DNA of 64,000 nt from Collinsella sp. An2 (lineage in GTDB: Bacteria; Actinomycetota; Coriobacteriia; Coriobacteriales; Coriobacteriaceae): contig NZ_NFJW01000002.1 in the NCBI RefSeq assembly GCF_002160065.1, forward strand, positions 62,001-126,000. The letters run 5' to 3'. A model generated the notes under the pieces. That model worked only from the letters and a program-made list of their open reading frames with translations, was not told where the DNA came from and ran no database searches. The translations under genes were made by a program, and so were the position numbers. Of the stretch, positions 38,338 through 46,512 are shown one piece after another. Position 1 is the first letter of the stretch. The number at the start of each line of letters is the position of its first letter.

Positions 38338-39969
38338 TTACGATATCGAGCGGAGAGTAAGCTTGACGAGCACCCTCGTTGCCGCCGTGCACTTGAAGCG
38401 GTCGTCCAGTCGAAGGCCTCCCAGCCACACCACCGTGCCACTGGGCGCGGTACGAACCACCGGAACGAGCGGGCGCTCGGCCACGGGAACCTGTTCCTCT
38501 CCCAGAATGTCCGACACCTTCTTCGTACGACCATGCATGCCCAACGGGCACATGAGGTCGCCCGGCGCCGGAGCATCGACCCACAGTCGTGCCGACAACG
38601 CTTCTGCAGGAAGTCCCTCGCCCGCTTCTTTAAGGCGCACAAGGTCGGACTCGGCATATCCCAACGACGCTGCATCCACAAACGCGACACGCGCATGTGC
38701 AACGGACGCGGTCGTAGATGCAGGTACCGCCGTATCGGCAGGCCGCTCTTGTTGTGATTCGCCGGCACTTCCAGACACGTCGGCCTGTGCAAGCCGCTGG
38801 ACCTCTTCGCGGGCGAGGGCCACAGCATCGGTTCCTGCCGGCACACGCAACAGCTCCGCCGTGAGCGTCGCCTCATTTGCCAGAGCCATGCGACCCGGAA
38901 CCGCCAGCCATCCTGCCACAAGCGTCTCCCGCGCATCGGCTGTACGCAGGGCGAGCGTCCCAAACTCCATGCGGGCGTCGATGCCGTTCGGCAGCGTCAG
39001 CGATCCCTCACCCGCGGCAACACAGGCAAGAACGGCTTCCACGTGGCGCATCTCAAGACGCGCCTCGGGATCGAGTGCCTTCACCGCCAGGCGCACCATG
39101 CGTCGGGCGATGGCGACCTCGGAAGCTGCAAGCCTTGTCGCATCCAGCACGACGAGCCCGTCCTGCTGTCGACGGATGCACGTGCGCAAGGCCCGCGCCG
39201 CGAGTTGCGACATGAAGGCGTCCTCGTCTCCCAAAATGTCACAGGTCGCGCCGATGATGCGCGGAAGGTTCTCGTTGCGCTGACGCGCCACGGGCAGCAC
39301 GCGGTGACGCACGAAATTGCGCAGGTAGGTGGTGTCCTGGTTGGATTCGTCCTCACGCCACGATATGCCAGCCACCTCCAGGCGATGGCAAAGCTCTTCG
39401 TGGGTGTAGTCCAGCAGGGGGCGCACGATGATATTGCGGCGGCGAGGAATACTCGAGAGGCCCGCCGGACCCGAGCCCTTGATGGCATTCATGAAGAAGG
39501 TTTCCGCGCGATCGCTCGCCGTGTGCGCGGTCACGATACGCGCGGCCGTACGGGGACACCCCGCCTCCTGACACAGTTCGCGCACGTATCGGCGGGCGGC
39601 TGCATAGCGAACCTCCCGCGCGGCAGCCTCGAGGTTGCGCCCGCCCAGATCGCTAAACGAAGCATGCTCGACGCAGAGGGGCAGACCATAGCGTTCACAG
39701 AGCTCGCGCACGAAGGCCTCGTCGGCGTCCGACGCCGCACCCCTCAGATGGTGATTCACGTGCAGAACATGCAGGCGCTCGCGGGCGATGCGCGCCGGAC
39801 CGCGACCATCCTGCAGGTCAAGCCGGGAGGTGCAAGCAAAGACCGTAAGCGCCGTAGAATCGGCGCCGCCCGACACCATAAGCACCACCGGCGCGGCGGA
39901 CGTCCGTGAATCCGCGCTGCGTGCCGCCGCGGGCGTCCTCTGGATATAATGCTGTGCCACCGTTGGCAT
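38338..39969 (-). CDS. tilS: tRNA(Ile)-lysidine synthetase
   Basis: 543 residues. It converts C34 of tRNA-Ile(CAU) to lysidine so that it reads AUA; essential in most bacteria. Seen: PP-loop VLMVSGGADSTALTVF; HVNHHLRGAASDADEAFV; TAHTASDRAETFFMNAIKGS; LSSIPRRRNIIVRPLLDYTH; TTYLRNFVRHRVLP; C-terminal TilS-C-like region RLWVDAPAPGDLMCPLGMHG. It is longer than many TilS because of an inserted Ala-rich linker before the C-terminal domain. ATG 39969 follows a perfect AAGGAGG. First gene of tilS-hpt-ftsH; divergent from the MBL gene 57 bases away. Confidence 0.95.
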   Translation of the reverse strand: MPTVAQHYIQRTPAAARSADSRTSAAPVVLMVSGGADSTALTVFACTSRLDLQDGRGPARIARERLHVLHVNHHLRGAASDADEAFVRELCERYGLPLCVEHASFSDLGGRNLEAAAREVRYAAARRYVRELCQEAGCPRTAARIVTAHTASDRAETFFMNAIKGSGPAGLSSIPRRRNIIVRPLLDYTHEELCHRLEVAGISWREDESNQDTTYLRNFVRHRVLPVARQRNENLPRIIGATCDILGDEDAFMSQLAARALRTCIRRQQDGLVVLDATRLAASEVAIARRMVRLAVKALDPEARLEMRHVEAVLACVAAGEGSLTLPNGIDARMEFGTLALRTADARETLVAGWLAVPGRMALANEATLTAELLRVPAGTDAVALAREEVQRLAQADVSGSAGESQQERPADTAVPASTTASVAHARVAFVDAASLGYAESDLVRLKEAGEGLPAEALSARLWVDAPAPGDLMCPLGMHGRTKKVSDILGEEQVPVAERPLVPVVRTAPSGTVVWLGGLRLDDRFKCTAATRVLVKLTLRSIS

Positions 39970-40026
39970 GAATCGCCTCCTTATCGCGTAGTCCACATTG
40001 TATCCTCCGGGGGATGAACGAACACC

Positions 40027-40851
40027 ATGGCCCATCACGACCACACCCTGCACCTGCACATCCTTGGCAGCGGATCCAAGGGGAACTGCGCCCTTGTCGA
40101 AGGACCCGAGGGGCTCGTCATGATCGACTGTGGCTTCTCGCGGCGCGAGACCCTAAACCGCATGCATGAGTTGGGACTTGAGGAAACACAGGTGCGCGCG
40201 CTGCTCATCACCCATGAGCATGGCGACCACACGGGCGGCATGCCGGTGTGGTGCCGCCGCTTTGACGGCGAGGTCTTTGCAAGCGCCGGCACTCTGCAGG
40301 CGCGCAAGGCAACCGCCGAGGTCGATGCGCACGAGTTTATGCCGGGGGATGTTCTGCAGGTGGCAGGCTTGACGGTAGAGACCTTCCCCACCTCGCACGA
40401 CGTGGTGAACCCCGTCGGCTTTCGTTTCTCATGTGGCGACGACGCCGTGGGGTTCGCAACCGATACCGGCTTTGTGACCCCAGGCGCACTCAGGCTCCTG
40501 CGCGACGCCCGCATCCTTGCAATCGAGAGCAACCACGACCTACCCATGCTGCGCACCGGCGACTACCCACGCTACCTGCAGGACCGCATTGCGAGCAACG
40601 AGGGACACCTCTCCAATGCCCAGGCAGCCGAAGCGGTGCGCGAGCTGGTGGGAGAACACACGCAGCAGCTTGTCGCCATGCACATCTCGCAGGAAAACAA
40701 CCGTCTGAGCCTTGCCGTACGCGCACTTGCTGAAGCCCTGGGAGCGCAGCTTGACAATGAGCTTGGTTCCTCGGCGACCCTTGTGCGCCGCAACGGCCCC
40801 GACCTGCATATCCGTGCCGCCGGCCAGAATCGTCCCATCAGCGTGTGGTAA
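40027..40851 (+). CDS. MBL-fold metallo-hydrolase (YycJ/WalJ-like)
   Basis: 274 residues. Metallo-beta-lactamase fold with LHILGSGSKGNCALVEG at the N-terminus, metal motif LLITHEHGDHTGG (HxHxDH), further ligands in TFPTSHDVVNP and GFATDTGFV, and the family ESNHDLPML segment. YycJ/WalJ-type members are suggested to act on DNA or RNA as 5'-3' exonucleases. Assignment to that subgroup rests on GSGSKGN, SNHD and length. The ribosome-binding site is weak (GGGGGAT, spaced far), so expression may be low. Confidence 0.88.
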   Translation: MAHHDHTLHLHILGSGSKGNCALVEGPEGLVMIDCGFSRRETLNRMHELGLEETQVRALLITHEHGDHTGGMPVWCRRFDGEVFASAGTLQARKATAEVDAHEFMPGDVLQVAGLTVETFPTSHDVVNPVGFRFSCGDDAVGFATDTGFVTPGALRLLRDARILAIESNHDLPMLRTGDYPRYLQDRIASNEGHLSNAQAAEAVRELVGEHTQQLVAMHISQENNRLSLAVRALAEALGAQLDNELGSSATLVRRNGPDLHIRAAGQNRPISVW

Positions 40852-40906
40852 CTGCCAGGCCAACCGATGCCGGACCAATCACTGTCAATCCCTTCAACAG
40901 GCAAAA

Positions 40907-40934
40907 GCCCCGGCGGGGAAATCCTCGCCGGGGC
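40907..40934 (-). terminator. Terminator of hsp20, possibly bidirectional
   Basis: 9-bp perfect stem GCCCCGGCG / CGCCGGGGC, loop of 10. On the minus strand TTTT follows; the MBL gene ends 55 bases to the left, so it may serve both. Confidence 0.75.
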
Positions 40935-40997
40935 ATATGCACGTCATGCTATTGAGAAGCGCCTAAAGGTCGATTGCCAGCTTGCGAATACCGATTG

Positions 40998-41423
40998 CTA
41001 GTCGATCGAGATCTTCGTGACGTTGCTCTTCTCCTGAATCTTCGGGACGGTGACCGTAAGCACGCCGTCGGCATACTTAGCAGACAGGCCCTCGCTTGCG
41101 GCGTCCTTCAGATATACGCCACGGGTCGCGCTGTAGGACGTGAACTCCTTCTGCAGGTAGTTCTTGTCCTTGTCCTCTTCCTTGTCCTGAACGTTGACGG
41201 AGATGGACAGACGACCCTCGTTGAGTTCGACGTCGATGTCGTCCTTGCTCACGCCCGTGAGATACGCCTTGACCTCATAGCCGGTACCCGTGTCCTCGAC
41301 GTCGATGGGGAACGCCTTCGCAAGCGGCGCGTTCGCGAAGTCCATCATGTCGTCGAGTGCATCAAAGAGGCTCGTGGTGGGACGAATACCAAACATCGAA
41401 CGATAAGGAATCATGCTAGCCAT
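40998..41423 (-). CDS. Small heat-shock protein, Hsp20/alpha-crystallin family
   Basis: 141 residues. It is an ATP-independent holdase that binds unfolding proteins. The alpha-crystallin domain runs from FPIDVEDTGTGYEVKAYL to GVLTVTVPKIQ, with the family ELNEGRLSISV and the G-x-L motif (DGVLTV). The short N-terminal arm (SMFGIRPTTSLFDALDDMMD) and the C-terminal KISID, an I-x-I tail, are present. I choose ATG 41423 with AAGGAG upstream. A 13-bp inverted repeat in the leader at 41555-41589 probably controls it. Confidence 0.94.
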   Translation of the reverse strand: MASMIPYRSMFGIRPTTSLFDALDDMMDFANAPLAKAFPIDVEDTGTGYEVKAYLTGVSKDDIDVELNEGRLSISVNVQDKEEDKDKNYLQKEFTSYSATRGVYLKDAASEGLSAKYADGVLTVTVPKIQEKSNVTKISID

Positions 41424-41554
41424 AATCAACCACTCCTTTTGTGGATTGCCTCGACCCTGCTTTGGCTGGTCGGGGACTTCTTTGGACACTGCTGTTATTC
41501 CCGCCTCAAACCATTTCATACATCTCATATCAAGTTTTTTAAGCGTCACAGTAT

Positions 41555-41589
41555 CATCAAATTTAAGTCCTTGACACTTAGATTTGATG
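41555..41589. promoter_or_regulatory. Inverted-repeat operator candidate upstream of hsp20
   Basis: CATCAAATTTAAG (41555-41567), nine bases, CTTAGATTTGATG (41577-41589): 13-base arms with one mismatch, 132 bases before the hsp20 ATG and 99 before the gene at 41688. Does not match the HspR (HAIR) or CIRCE consensus. Confidence 0.5.
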
Positions 41590-41687
41590 AACCTGCATTT
41601 TTGGTTAATGCCTCTACACACAGCGAGTGGTCCATTCCAGACCTTTAGAATAGGAAGAGTACTGTTTCGTTTCTGTCGAAGGATGCT

Positions 41688-42290
41688 ATGGATACCCAAG
41701 CGAGGACAGAACGCACCCCACAGGGCGTGAATCAGCCGGACCGCAGCGTCCGCGCGCAGTCCGCCCCCACCCCTGAGCAGCCTCAGCCTCAACACCCGTG
41801 GCAAAGCGCCGATGCCCCGGCGGTCGCACCGTCGTCCGCATCCTATGCGCAGCCCACGGCGTCCACGCTTGCGACACCTGTCGAGCCCCAGGCGCCACGC
41901 CAGCCCTATCGGCACCATGCGGCGCATATTACTCAGGACCCCATCGTCGATGACGGCATCTCGTACCAGCATGCTCCCGACCCGCGAGGCGCGGCAACGG
42001 TGCCCGGCAGGCGCCATATGGGCACCGCAACCTCGGATCCTCAATACCTGCCGCCCACCGATCGACGTGGGCAGCGGCCCGCATCCGCTGCAGGTGGCGC
42101 TGGACCCCGCGGTGCGGGCGAACGACGCGCTCAGCTGCACTACGAGCGCTACCTCGAGACGCCCAAGCCTGGAAAAAGCATCTTCACCTCGCGCTACGAG
42201 CGGTCTCGCCGACGGAGCGCGCGCCTCGTGATCGTGGTGTTGGTACTTGCCGTGCTCGTGGGACTCGTTTGGTTCTTCTTCCTGCGCTAG
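41688..42290 (+). CDS. Proline/glutamine-rich protein with one C-terminal membrane helix (unknown function)
   Basis: 200 residues. Residues 1-145 are low-complexity, rich in Pro, Gln, Ala and Ser (PTPEQPQPQHPWQSADAP). A basic patch SRYERSRRRSARL then leads into a terminal hydrophobic helix VIVVLVLAVLVGLVWFFFLR. This is a tail-anchored layout with the disordered part most likely cytoplasmic. GAAGGA precedes the ATG. The cysteine desulfurase starts 29 bases after its stop, so the two are probably one operon. I do not recognise a family. Confidence 0.75.
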   Translation: MDTQARTERTPQGVNQPDRSVRAQSAPTPEQPQPQHPWQSADAPAVAPSSASYAQPTASTLATPVEPQAPRQPYRHHAAHITQDPIVDDGISYQHAPDPRGAATVPGRRHMGTATSDPQYLPPTDRRGQRPASAAGGAGPRGAGERRAQLHYERYLETPKPGKSIFTSRYERSRRRSARLVIVVLVLAVLVGLVWFFFLR

Positions 42291-42318
42291 CGGCGACGCA
42301 CTGCAATCGGGAGCCACC

Positions 42319-43560
42319 ATGTCTCAATCTCCAACGCCATATATCTATGCCGACAACGCTGCCACCACACCGCTGTCGCCCGTCGCGCTTGACGCCATGA
42401 TGCCGTATCTCACAAGCACCTTTGGAAACCCCAGCGGCATCCACCGCATCGCACGCGACGCAGCCCGCGCACTCGAGGCGGCGCGGCGAGACGTTGCCTC
42501 GTGCCTAGGGGCAAACGCGGACGAGGTGTACTTCACCAGCGGCGGTTCCGAGTCGGACAACTGGGTGTTGCGCGCCGCCGTCGCACGATTCCGCGATCTC
42601 TGGGGCTCCAAGACCCCCGTGCGCGTAATCACCTCGGCCGTCGAGCACCATGCCATCTTGCACTGCTGTCGCGCACTCGAGCGCTCGGGCGTCGAAGTCA
42701 CCTATCTTCCCGTGGATAACCAGGGCTTTGTCTCGGCCGACGACCTTGACCGAACGCTTACCGAGCTCGAGCGTGCCGATGCATCGGAGCATGAAGCCCC
42801 CGCCGCGGCACTCGTCTCAGTCATGCTCGCCAACAACGAGGTGGGCACCATCGAGGACATCGCCTCGCTGGCCGCGGTCGCCCACAGCCACGGCGTGCCC
42901 TTCCACACGGATGCCGTCCAGGCGGTTGGGCATATTCCCATCGACGTCCACGAGCTGGGCGTCGACGCGCTATCGCTTTCGGGTCACAAGTTCCACGGAC
43001 CGCGCGGTGTGGGCGCCCTTTATCTGCGCGACGGCTTCTCGCTTCCTCCCCTCATTGAAGGAGGCGCGCAGGAGCGCGGCGAGCGTGCCGGCACCGAAAA
43101 CGTCGCGGGCATCGTCGGCATGGCCGCGGCCCTCAAAACATGCGTGGATAACCTCGACGAGCGACGGGCACATGTGGCGCAGTTGCGCGACCGTCTTGTT
43201 GCGGGCATCGTTGGCGCTGTTGATGACGTGCGCCCGACTGGTCCATCCGACCCGTATCGTCGCCTGCCGAGCATCGCCTCGTTTATCTGCCACGACGTAG
43301 ACGGCGAGCTGCTGGTCATGCTCCTCGACCGCGCGGGCGTGGCCGCAGCTACAGGGTCTGCCTGCTCGACCGGCTCGACCGACCCCTCGCACGTCGTGAC
43401 CGCACTAGGCGTGACCGATCGGTCGTGGAACAGAGGAACGCTCCGCCTGTCCCTTGCCGACGACATTACCGATGCCGACGTCGACCTTCTGATAGAACGC
43501 GTGACGGCCATCATCAAGCGCGCCCGCACCATGAGCGCCATGAGCCAGATATCGCTGTAA
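42319..43560 (+). CDS. Cysteine desulfurase (NifS/IscS family)
   Basis: 413 residues. It removes sulfur from cysteine with pyridoxal phosphate to feed Fe-S cluster or tRNA thiolation. Seen: IYADNAATTPLSP; GNPSGIHRIARDA; FTSGGSESDNWVLRAAV; VEHHAILH; LANNEVGTIEDI; HTDAVQAVGHIPID; PLP-lysine SGHKFHGPRGVGALY; GERAGTENVAGIVG; catalytic Cys in ATGSACSTGS. The IscS-type ATP-like loop length suits the NifS/IscS group. GGGAG precedes ATG 42319. No iscU or mnmA is adjacent in this window. Confidence 0.94.
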   Translation: MSQSPTPYIYADNAATTPLSPVALDAMMPYLTSTFGNPSGIHRIARDAARALEAARRDVASCLGANADEVYFTSGGSESDNWVLRAAVARFRDLWGSKTPVRVITSAVEHHAILHCCRALERSGVEVTYLPVDNQGFVSADDLDRTLTELERADASEHEAPAAALVSVMLANNEVGTIEDIASLAAVAHSHGVPFHTDAVQAVGHIPIDVHELGVDALSLSGHKFHGPRGVGALYLRDGFSLPPLIEGGAQERGERAGTENVAGIVGMAAALKTCVDNLDERRAHVAQLRDRLVAGIVGAVDDVRPTGPSDPYRRLPSIASFICHDVDGELLVMLLDRAGVAAATGSACSTGSTDPSHVVTALGVTDRSWNRGTLRLSLADDITDADVDLLIERVTAIIKRARTMSAMSQISL

Positions 43561-43689
43561 ATCCCCCGCAGCCGGCGACGCACGCCGCGTAAACCCACGA
43601 ACCGGGGGGCTTAGGCAGCCATGCGAAGCCAGAAGGCACGCCTTGGGCAGCCGGCCGTCGGCATCGACCCCTCTCCTCGCTACAAAAAA

Positions 43690-43711
43690 CGGGCACCCCG
43701 AAGAGTGCCCG
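43690..43711 (-). terminator. Terminator after phosphoglucomutase
   Basis: 7-bp stem CGGGCAC / GTGCCCG, 8-base loop, followed on the minus strand by TTTTTT (43689-43684). Lies about 30 bases beyond the stop at 43743. Confidence 0.88.
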
Positions 43712-43742
43712 CCCGAGTCATCTATGAACGTTGCGCGATGTA

Positions 43743-45437
43743 CTACGACAGCAGCTTGCGGCCAGCAGCCTCGATCGCATCGATCTGCGCGTCGGCAGCC
43801 GCGGCGTCATCGCCCTTGGCAAAGATGTAGAGCTTGATCTTGGGCTCGGTGCCGGAAGGACGCACGATAGCCTTGTCGCCGCCCTCGAGGTCGAACTCGA
43901 TGACGTTGGCCTTGGGCAGACCGTTCACGCCGGTCTTGTAATCCACGACGCCCTCGACCTTGGCGCCGGCGATTTCGGTCGGAGCCTCGGCGCGCAGGTT
44001 GGCCATGATGCCGGCCATCTTGTCGGCGCCCTCGGCACCCGGATACGACAGCGAGATGGTCTTGTTATGGTAGTAGCCGTACTTCTCGTACAGGTCGTGC
44101 ATGGCCTGAACCAGGTTCTTGCCCTGCAGCTTGTAGTACTGGGCCATCTGGCAGATGAGCATCGAGGCGTTGACGGCGTCCTTGTCGCGCACGTGGTCGC
44201 CCGAGAGGTAGCCGTAGCTCTCCTCGAAACCAAAGATGAAGCGGTCGACCTCGCCCGCGTCGGACAGGCTCGTGATGATGTCGCCGATGTACTTGAAGCC
44301 CGTGAGGCAACGACGCATCTCGAAGCCATACTCGGCAGCGAGTGCATCGACCATGGCGGAGGACACGATGGTGGTCACTGCGACCTTCTTGGAGAGGTCC
44401 TCGCCGCGCTCAGCACGCATCTTGCAGATGTAGTCAAGCAGCAGCACGCCCATCTCGTTGCCGGTCAGCAGCGTGTAGTCGTCGCCATCCTGGCAGGCAA
44501 CGCCCACGCGGTCGGCGTCGGGGTCGGTTGCGAGCAGCAGGTCGGGCTGGACCTCCTGGCACAGGTCGATGCCCTTCTGCATGGCCTCGCGGATCTCGGG
44601 GTTAGGATACGGGCAGGTCGGGAAGTTGCCGTCCGGGTCCTTCTGCTCGGGGACGATGGTGATATCGGTGATGCCCACCTTGTTGAGCACCGTGGTGACG
44701 GGGATGAGGCCCGTGCCGTTGAGCGGCGTATAGACAAGCTTGAGCGGAGCGCTGGCAACCTGCTCCTCGGTGAGGTTGCTCACCGACTTGTCGACCACGG
44801 CGTCGTAGTAGCGCTCGAGGCAGTCGTCGCCGATCCACTGGATCTTGCCCTGCTCGACGGCCTCATCGAAGTCCATGGTCTTGATGCCGTTCCACATATC
44901 GACGCCAGCGATGGCGGCGGAGATGGCGTCGGCGACCTCGGATGCGATCTGGCAGCCGTCGGGACCGTAGGCCTTATAGCCGTTGTACTGCGCGGGGTTA
45001 TGCGAGGCGGTCACGCAGACGCCGCCCGAGCACTTGAGGTCGCGCACAGCCCAGGAAAGCGTTGGCACCGGGGAGATCTTAGGATACACCTTCGCAACGA
45101 CGCCGTTGGCCGCAAAGATGGAAGCGGCGGTCTTGACGAACAGCTCGCCGTTGTTGCGGCTGTCGCGCGCGATGGCGACAGTGGGGTTCTCGAAGTTCTT
45201 GACGAGATACTCTGCGAAGCCCTGGGTGGCGCGACCGACCGTATAGATGTTCATACGGTTGGTGCCGGCTCCCAGCGTGCCACGAAGACCCGCCGTACCG
45301 AATTCAAGATCCTGGAAGAAGGCGTCGGTGATAGAATCCTCGTCACCGGACTCCTTCATGCTCTTAAGCTCAGCAAGAAGCTCTTCGTCTTTAACGTTGG
45401 CAAGCCACGCGTCAAGAAGCTCATGTACATCGACCAT
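43743..45437 (-). CDS. Phosphoglucomutase/phosphomannomutase
   Basis: 564 residues, the long PgcA-type alpha-D-phosphohexomutase. It interconverts glucose-1-phosphate and glucose-6-phosphate, supplying sugars for glycans and storage polymers. Domains in order: FGTAGLRGTLGAGTNRMN; active phosphoserine loop VCVTASHNPAQYNGYKAY; metal loop LATDPDADRVGVA; sugar-binding GFEESYGYLSGDHVRDKDA; phosphate-binding IVRPSGTEPKIKLYIF. ATG 45437 with AAGGAAGG upstream is chosen; the frame extends to 45629 without family similarity. Confidence 0.95.
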   Translation of the reverse strand: MVDVHELLDAWLANVKDEELLAELKSMKESGDEDSITDAFFQDLEFGTAGLRGTLGAGTNRMNIYTVGRATQGFAEYLVKNFENPTVAIARDSRNNGELFVKTAASIFAANGVVAKVYPKISPVPTLSWAVRDLKCSGGVCVTASHNPAQYNGYKAYGPDGCQIASEVADAISAAIAGVDMWNGIKTMDFDEAVEQGKIQWIGDDCLERYYDAVVDKSVSNLTEEQVASAPLKLVYTPLNGTGLIPVTTVLNKVGITDITIVPEQKDPDGNFPTCPYPNPEIREAMQKGIDLCQEVQPDLLLATDPDADRVGVACQDGDDYTLLTGNEMGVLLLDYICKMRAERGEDLSKKVAVTTIVSSAMVDALAAEYGFEMRRCLTGFKYIGDIITSLSDAGEVDRFIFGFEESYGYLSGDHVRDKDAVNASMLICQMAQYYKLQGKNLVQAMHDLYEKYGYYHNKTISLSYPGAEGADKMAGIMANLRAEAPTEIAGAKVEGVVDYKTGVNGLPKANVIEFDLEGGDKAIVRPSGTEPKIKLYIFAKGDDAAAADAQIDAIEAAGRKLLS

Positions 45438-45898
45438 TTGGTGTGCCTTCCTTTCGAGCCACGATGATCCATCCTGCTGACCCGTGCACAGCAGCGATGG
45501 CGAGCGACAGGCGCTCTTACTTGCCATGATACGGCAAGCTTCGTGACGGAATCTCGACATACCGGCGAGCGTGGCGGATTGTAAGGCGGCAGGCAAAACA
45601 CCTCGACGTGGGTCGATCGGCGCCAGCAATAGTGGGTTACTAAATGCGTGCCAGAAACTCGTTTCGTTTTTATGCAGTTGTTTTCGAAATTCCCGAGTAG
45701 ACCGCCTTCTCAGGCCTCTGAATCCAGGGGCTTTGTCGGCGAAATCGGTCGTCTACTCGAGGGTTCCCAAACTAACTGCATAAAACCGAAACGAGTTTCT
45801 CACGGCTGGATTGTTTTGCGGCTACCAACGCTCCGCGTTTGCTTGAGGCTCGCGCCCCGAGCGGGGTTCGACCCCCGTAGGACCCCCTGATATGAAAA
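45438..45898. other. Intergenic region carrying the second palindromic element
   Basis: About 460 bases between phosphoglucomutase and the tRNA-Ala terminator. The only structure is the 148-bp element at 45653-45800; short ORFs crossing it are not supported. Confidence 0.6.
45653..45800. repeat. Palindromic element, copy 2 of the family at 30041-30181
   Basis: Outer arms AGAAACTCGTTTCGTTTTTA (from 45653) with the inverted copy ending 45800; inner arms CGAGTAGAC (45694-45702) and GTCTACTCG (45751-45759). Arm order, spacing and the right half match copy 1. Two unlinked copies in one window imply a genome-wide family. Confidence 0.82.
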
Positions 45899-45918
45899 GA
45901 CCTCGCCGTAGCGAGGTC
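45899..45918 (-). terminator. Terminator after tRNA-Ala
   Basis: 8-bp perfect stem GACCTCGC / GCGAGGTC with a 4-base loop; minus strand continues TTTT. Begins 11 bases beyond the CCA end of tRNA-Ala. Confidence 0.82.
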
Positions 45919-45929
45919 AATAAGATCGA

Positions 45930-46005
45930 TGGTGGAGGTTAGGGGGATCGAACCCCTGACCTCAGGCTTGCAAAGCCCGCGCTCTCCCAGCTGAGCTAAA
46001 CCCCC
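45930..46005 (-). tRNA. tRNA-Ala(UGC)
   Basis: 76 bases including encoded CCA. Acceptor GGGGGTT pairs with AACCTCC (one G-U). D-loop AGCTCAGCTGGGAGAGC, anticodon loop with TGC, T-arm GGGGTTCGATCCCC. A clean cloverleaf. Confidence 0.97.
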
Positions 46006-46013
46006 AATGTAGT

Positions 46014-46058
46014 AATAAACACCCCAGCGGCGACTCGGCTCTCGCTGGGGTGTTTATT
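46014..46058 (-). terminator. Hairpin between tRNA-Ile and tRNA-Ala
   Basis: 16-bp perfect stem AATAAACACCCCAGCG with its complement, 13-base loop. Ends in TTTATT on the right arm in plus orientation; on the minus strand the 3' side is T-poor, so it may terminate tRNA-Ile or serve as a processing signal. Confidence 0.6.
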
Positions 46059-46068
46059 GCGAAAGGAA

Positions 46069-46145
46069 TGGTGGACCTGACAAGATTCGAACTTGTGACC
46101 TCCCGGTTATCAGCCGGACGCTCTAACCAACTGAGCTACAGGTCC
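46069..46145 (-). tRNA. tRNA-Ile(GAU)
   Basis: 77 bases including encoded CCA. Acceptor GGACCTG with CAGGTCC, D-arm TAGCTCAGTTGGTTAGAGC, anticodon loop CTGATAA (GAT), T-arm AAGTTCGAATCTT. No rRNA gene is adjacent although this Ile-Ala pair is typical of 16S-23S spacers. Confidence 0.97.
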
Positions 46146-46512
46146 ATCGCGCTCACAAATAATAGCCCAGAACATTCGAACGCGTCAACAACTTTTTTCA
46201 GATTCTTTCGGAGAATCTTCGAGGTTGTCGAAACCGCAGCATATCACCCATATCCACATAGCCGGGCACCACGTTGCCGGACTTTCCGGCGCGCGTCCGT
46301 AGCACCGAGAGAGCGGGAATTTTGGCACATTTTTCCAGCTGCTCTCATCGTGAGACGTCGGATTCATACACAGCACCCACCGACGCTACCAGCTATAACT
46401 CCCTACATCGAGAAACGGGTTAGATTCCTGCGAGGTTTTGGTAAGAAGCAGCGAGCATCCCGTTAGATGCCCGGGGTTACCCTCGCCTTCCACCGAGTGA
46501 TGGGAGGAAGGT
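46146..46512. other. Intergenic leader of the DUF11 surface protein
   Basis: About 370 bases, AT-richer next to the tRNA. A small hairpin AGATTCT-TTCGG-AGAATCT lies near 46199-46217. The ORF that crosses tRNA-Ile here is an artefact. No convincing promoter boxes were identified. Confidence 0.5.

Noticed and set aside
45930-46145. Integration site of a mobile element at the tRNA genes
   Set aside because: No integrase or repeated tRNA 3' fragment is seen nearby.
46050-46466. 138-residue frame crossing tRNA-Ile
   Set aside because: Its conserved-looking start is the translated complement of a tRNA, a known annotation artefact.
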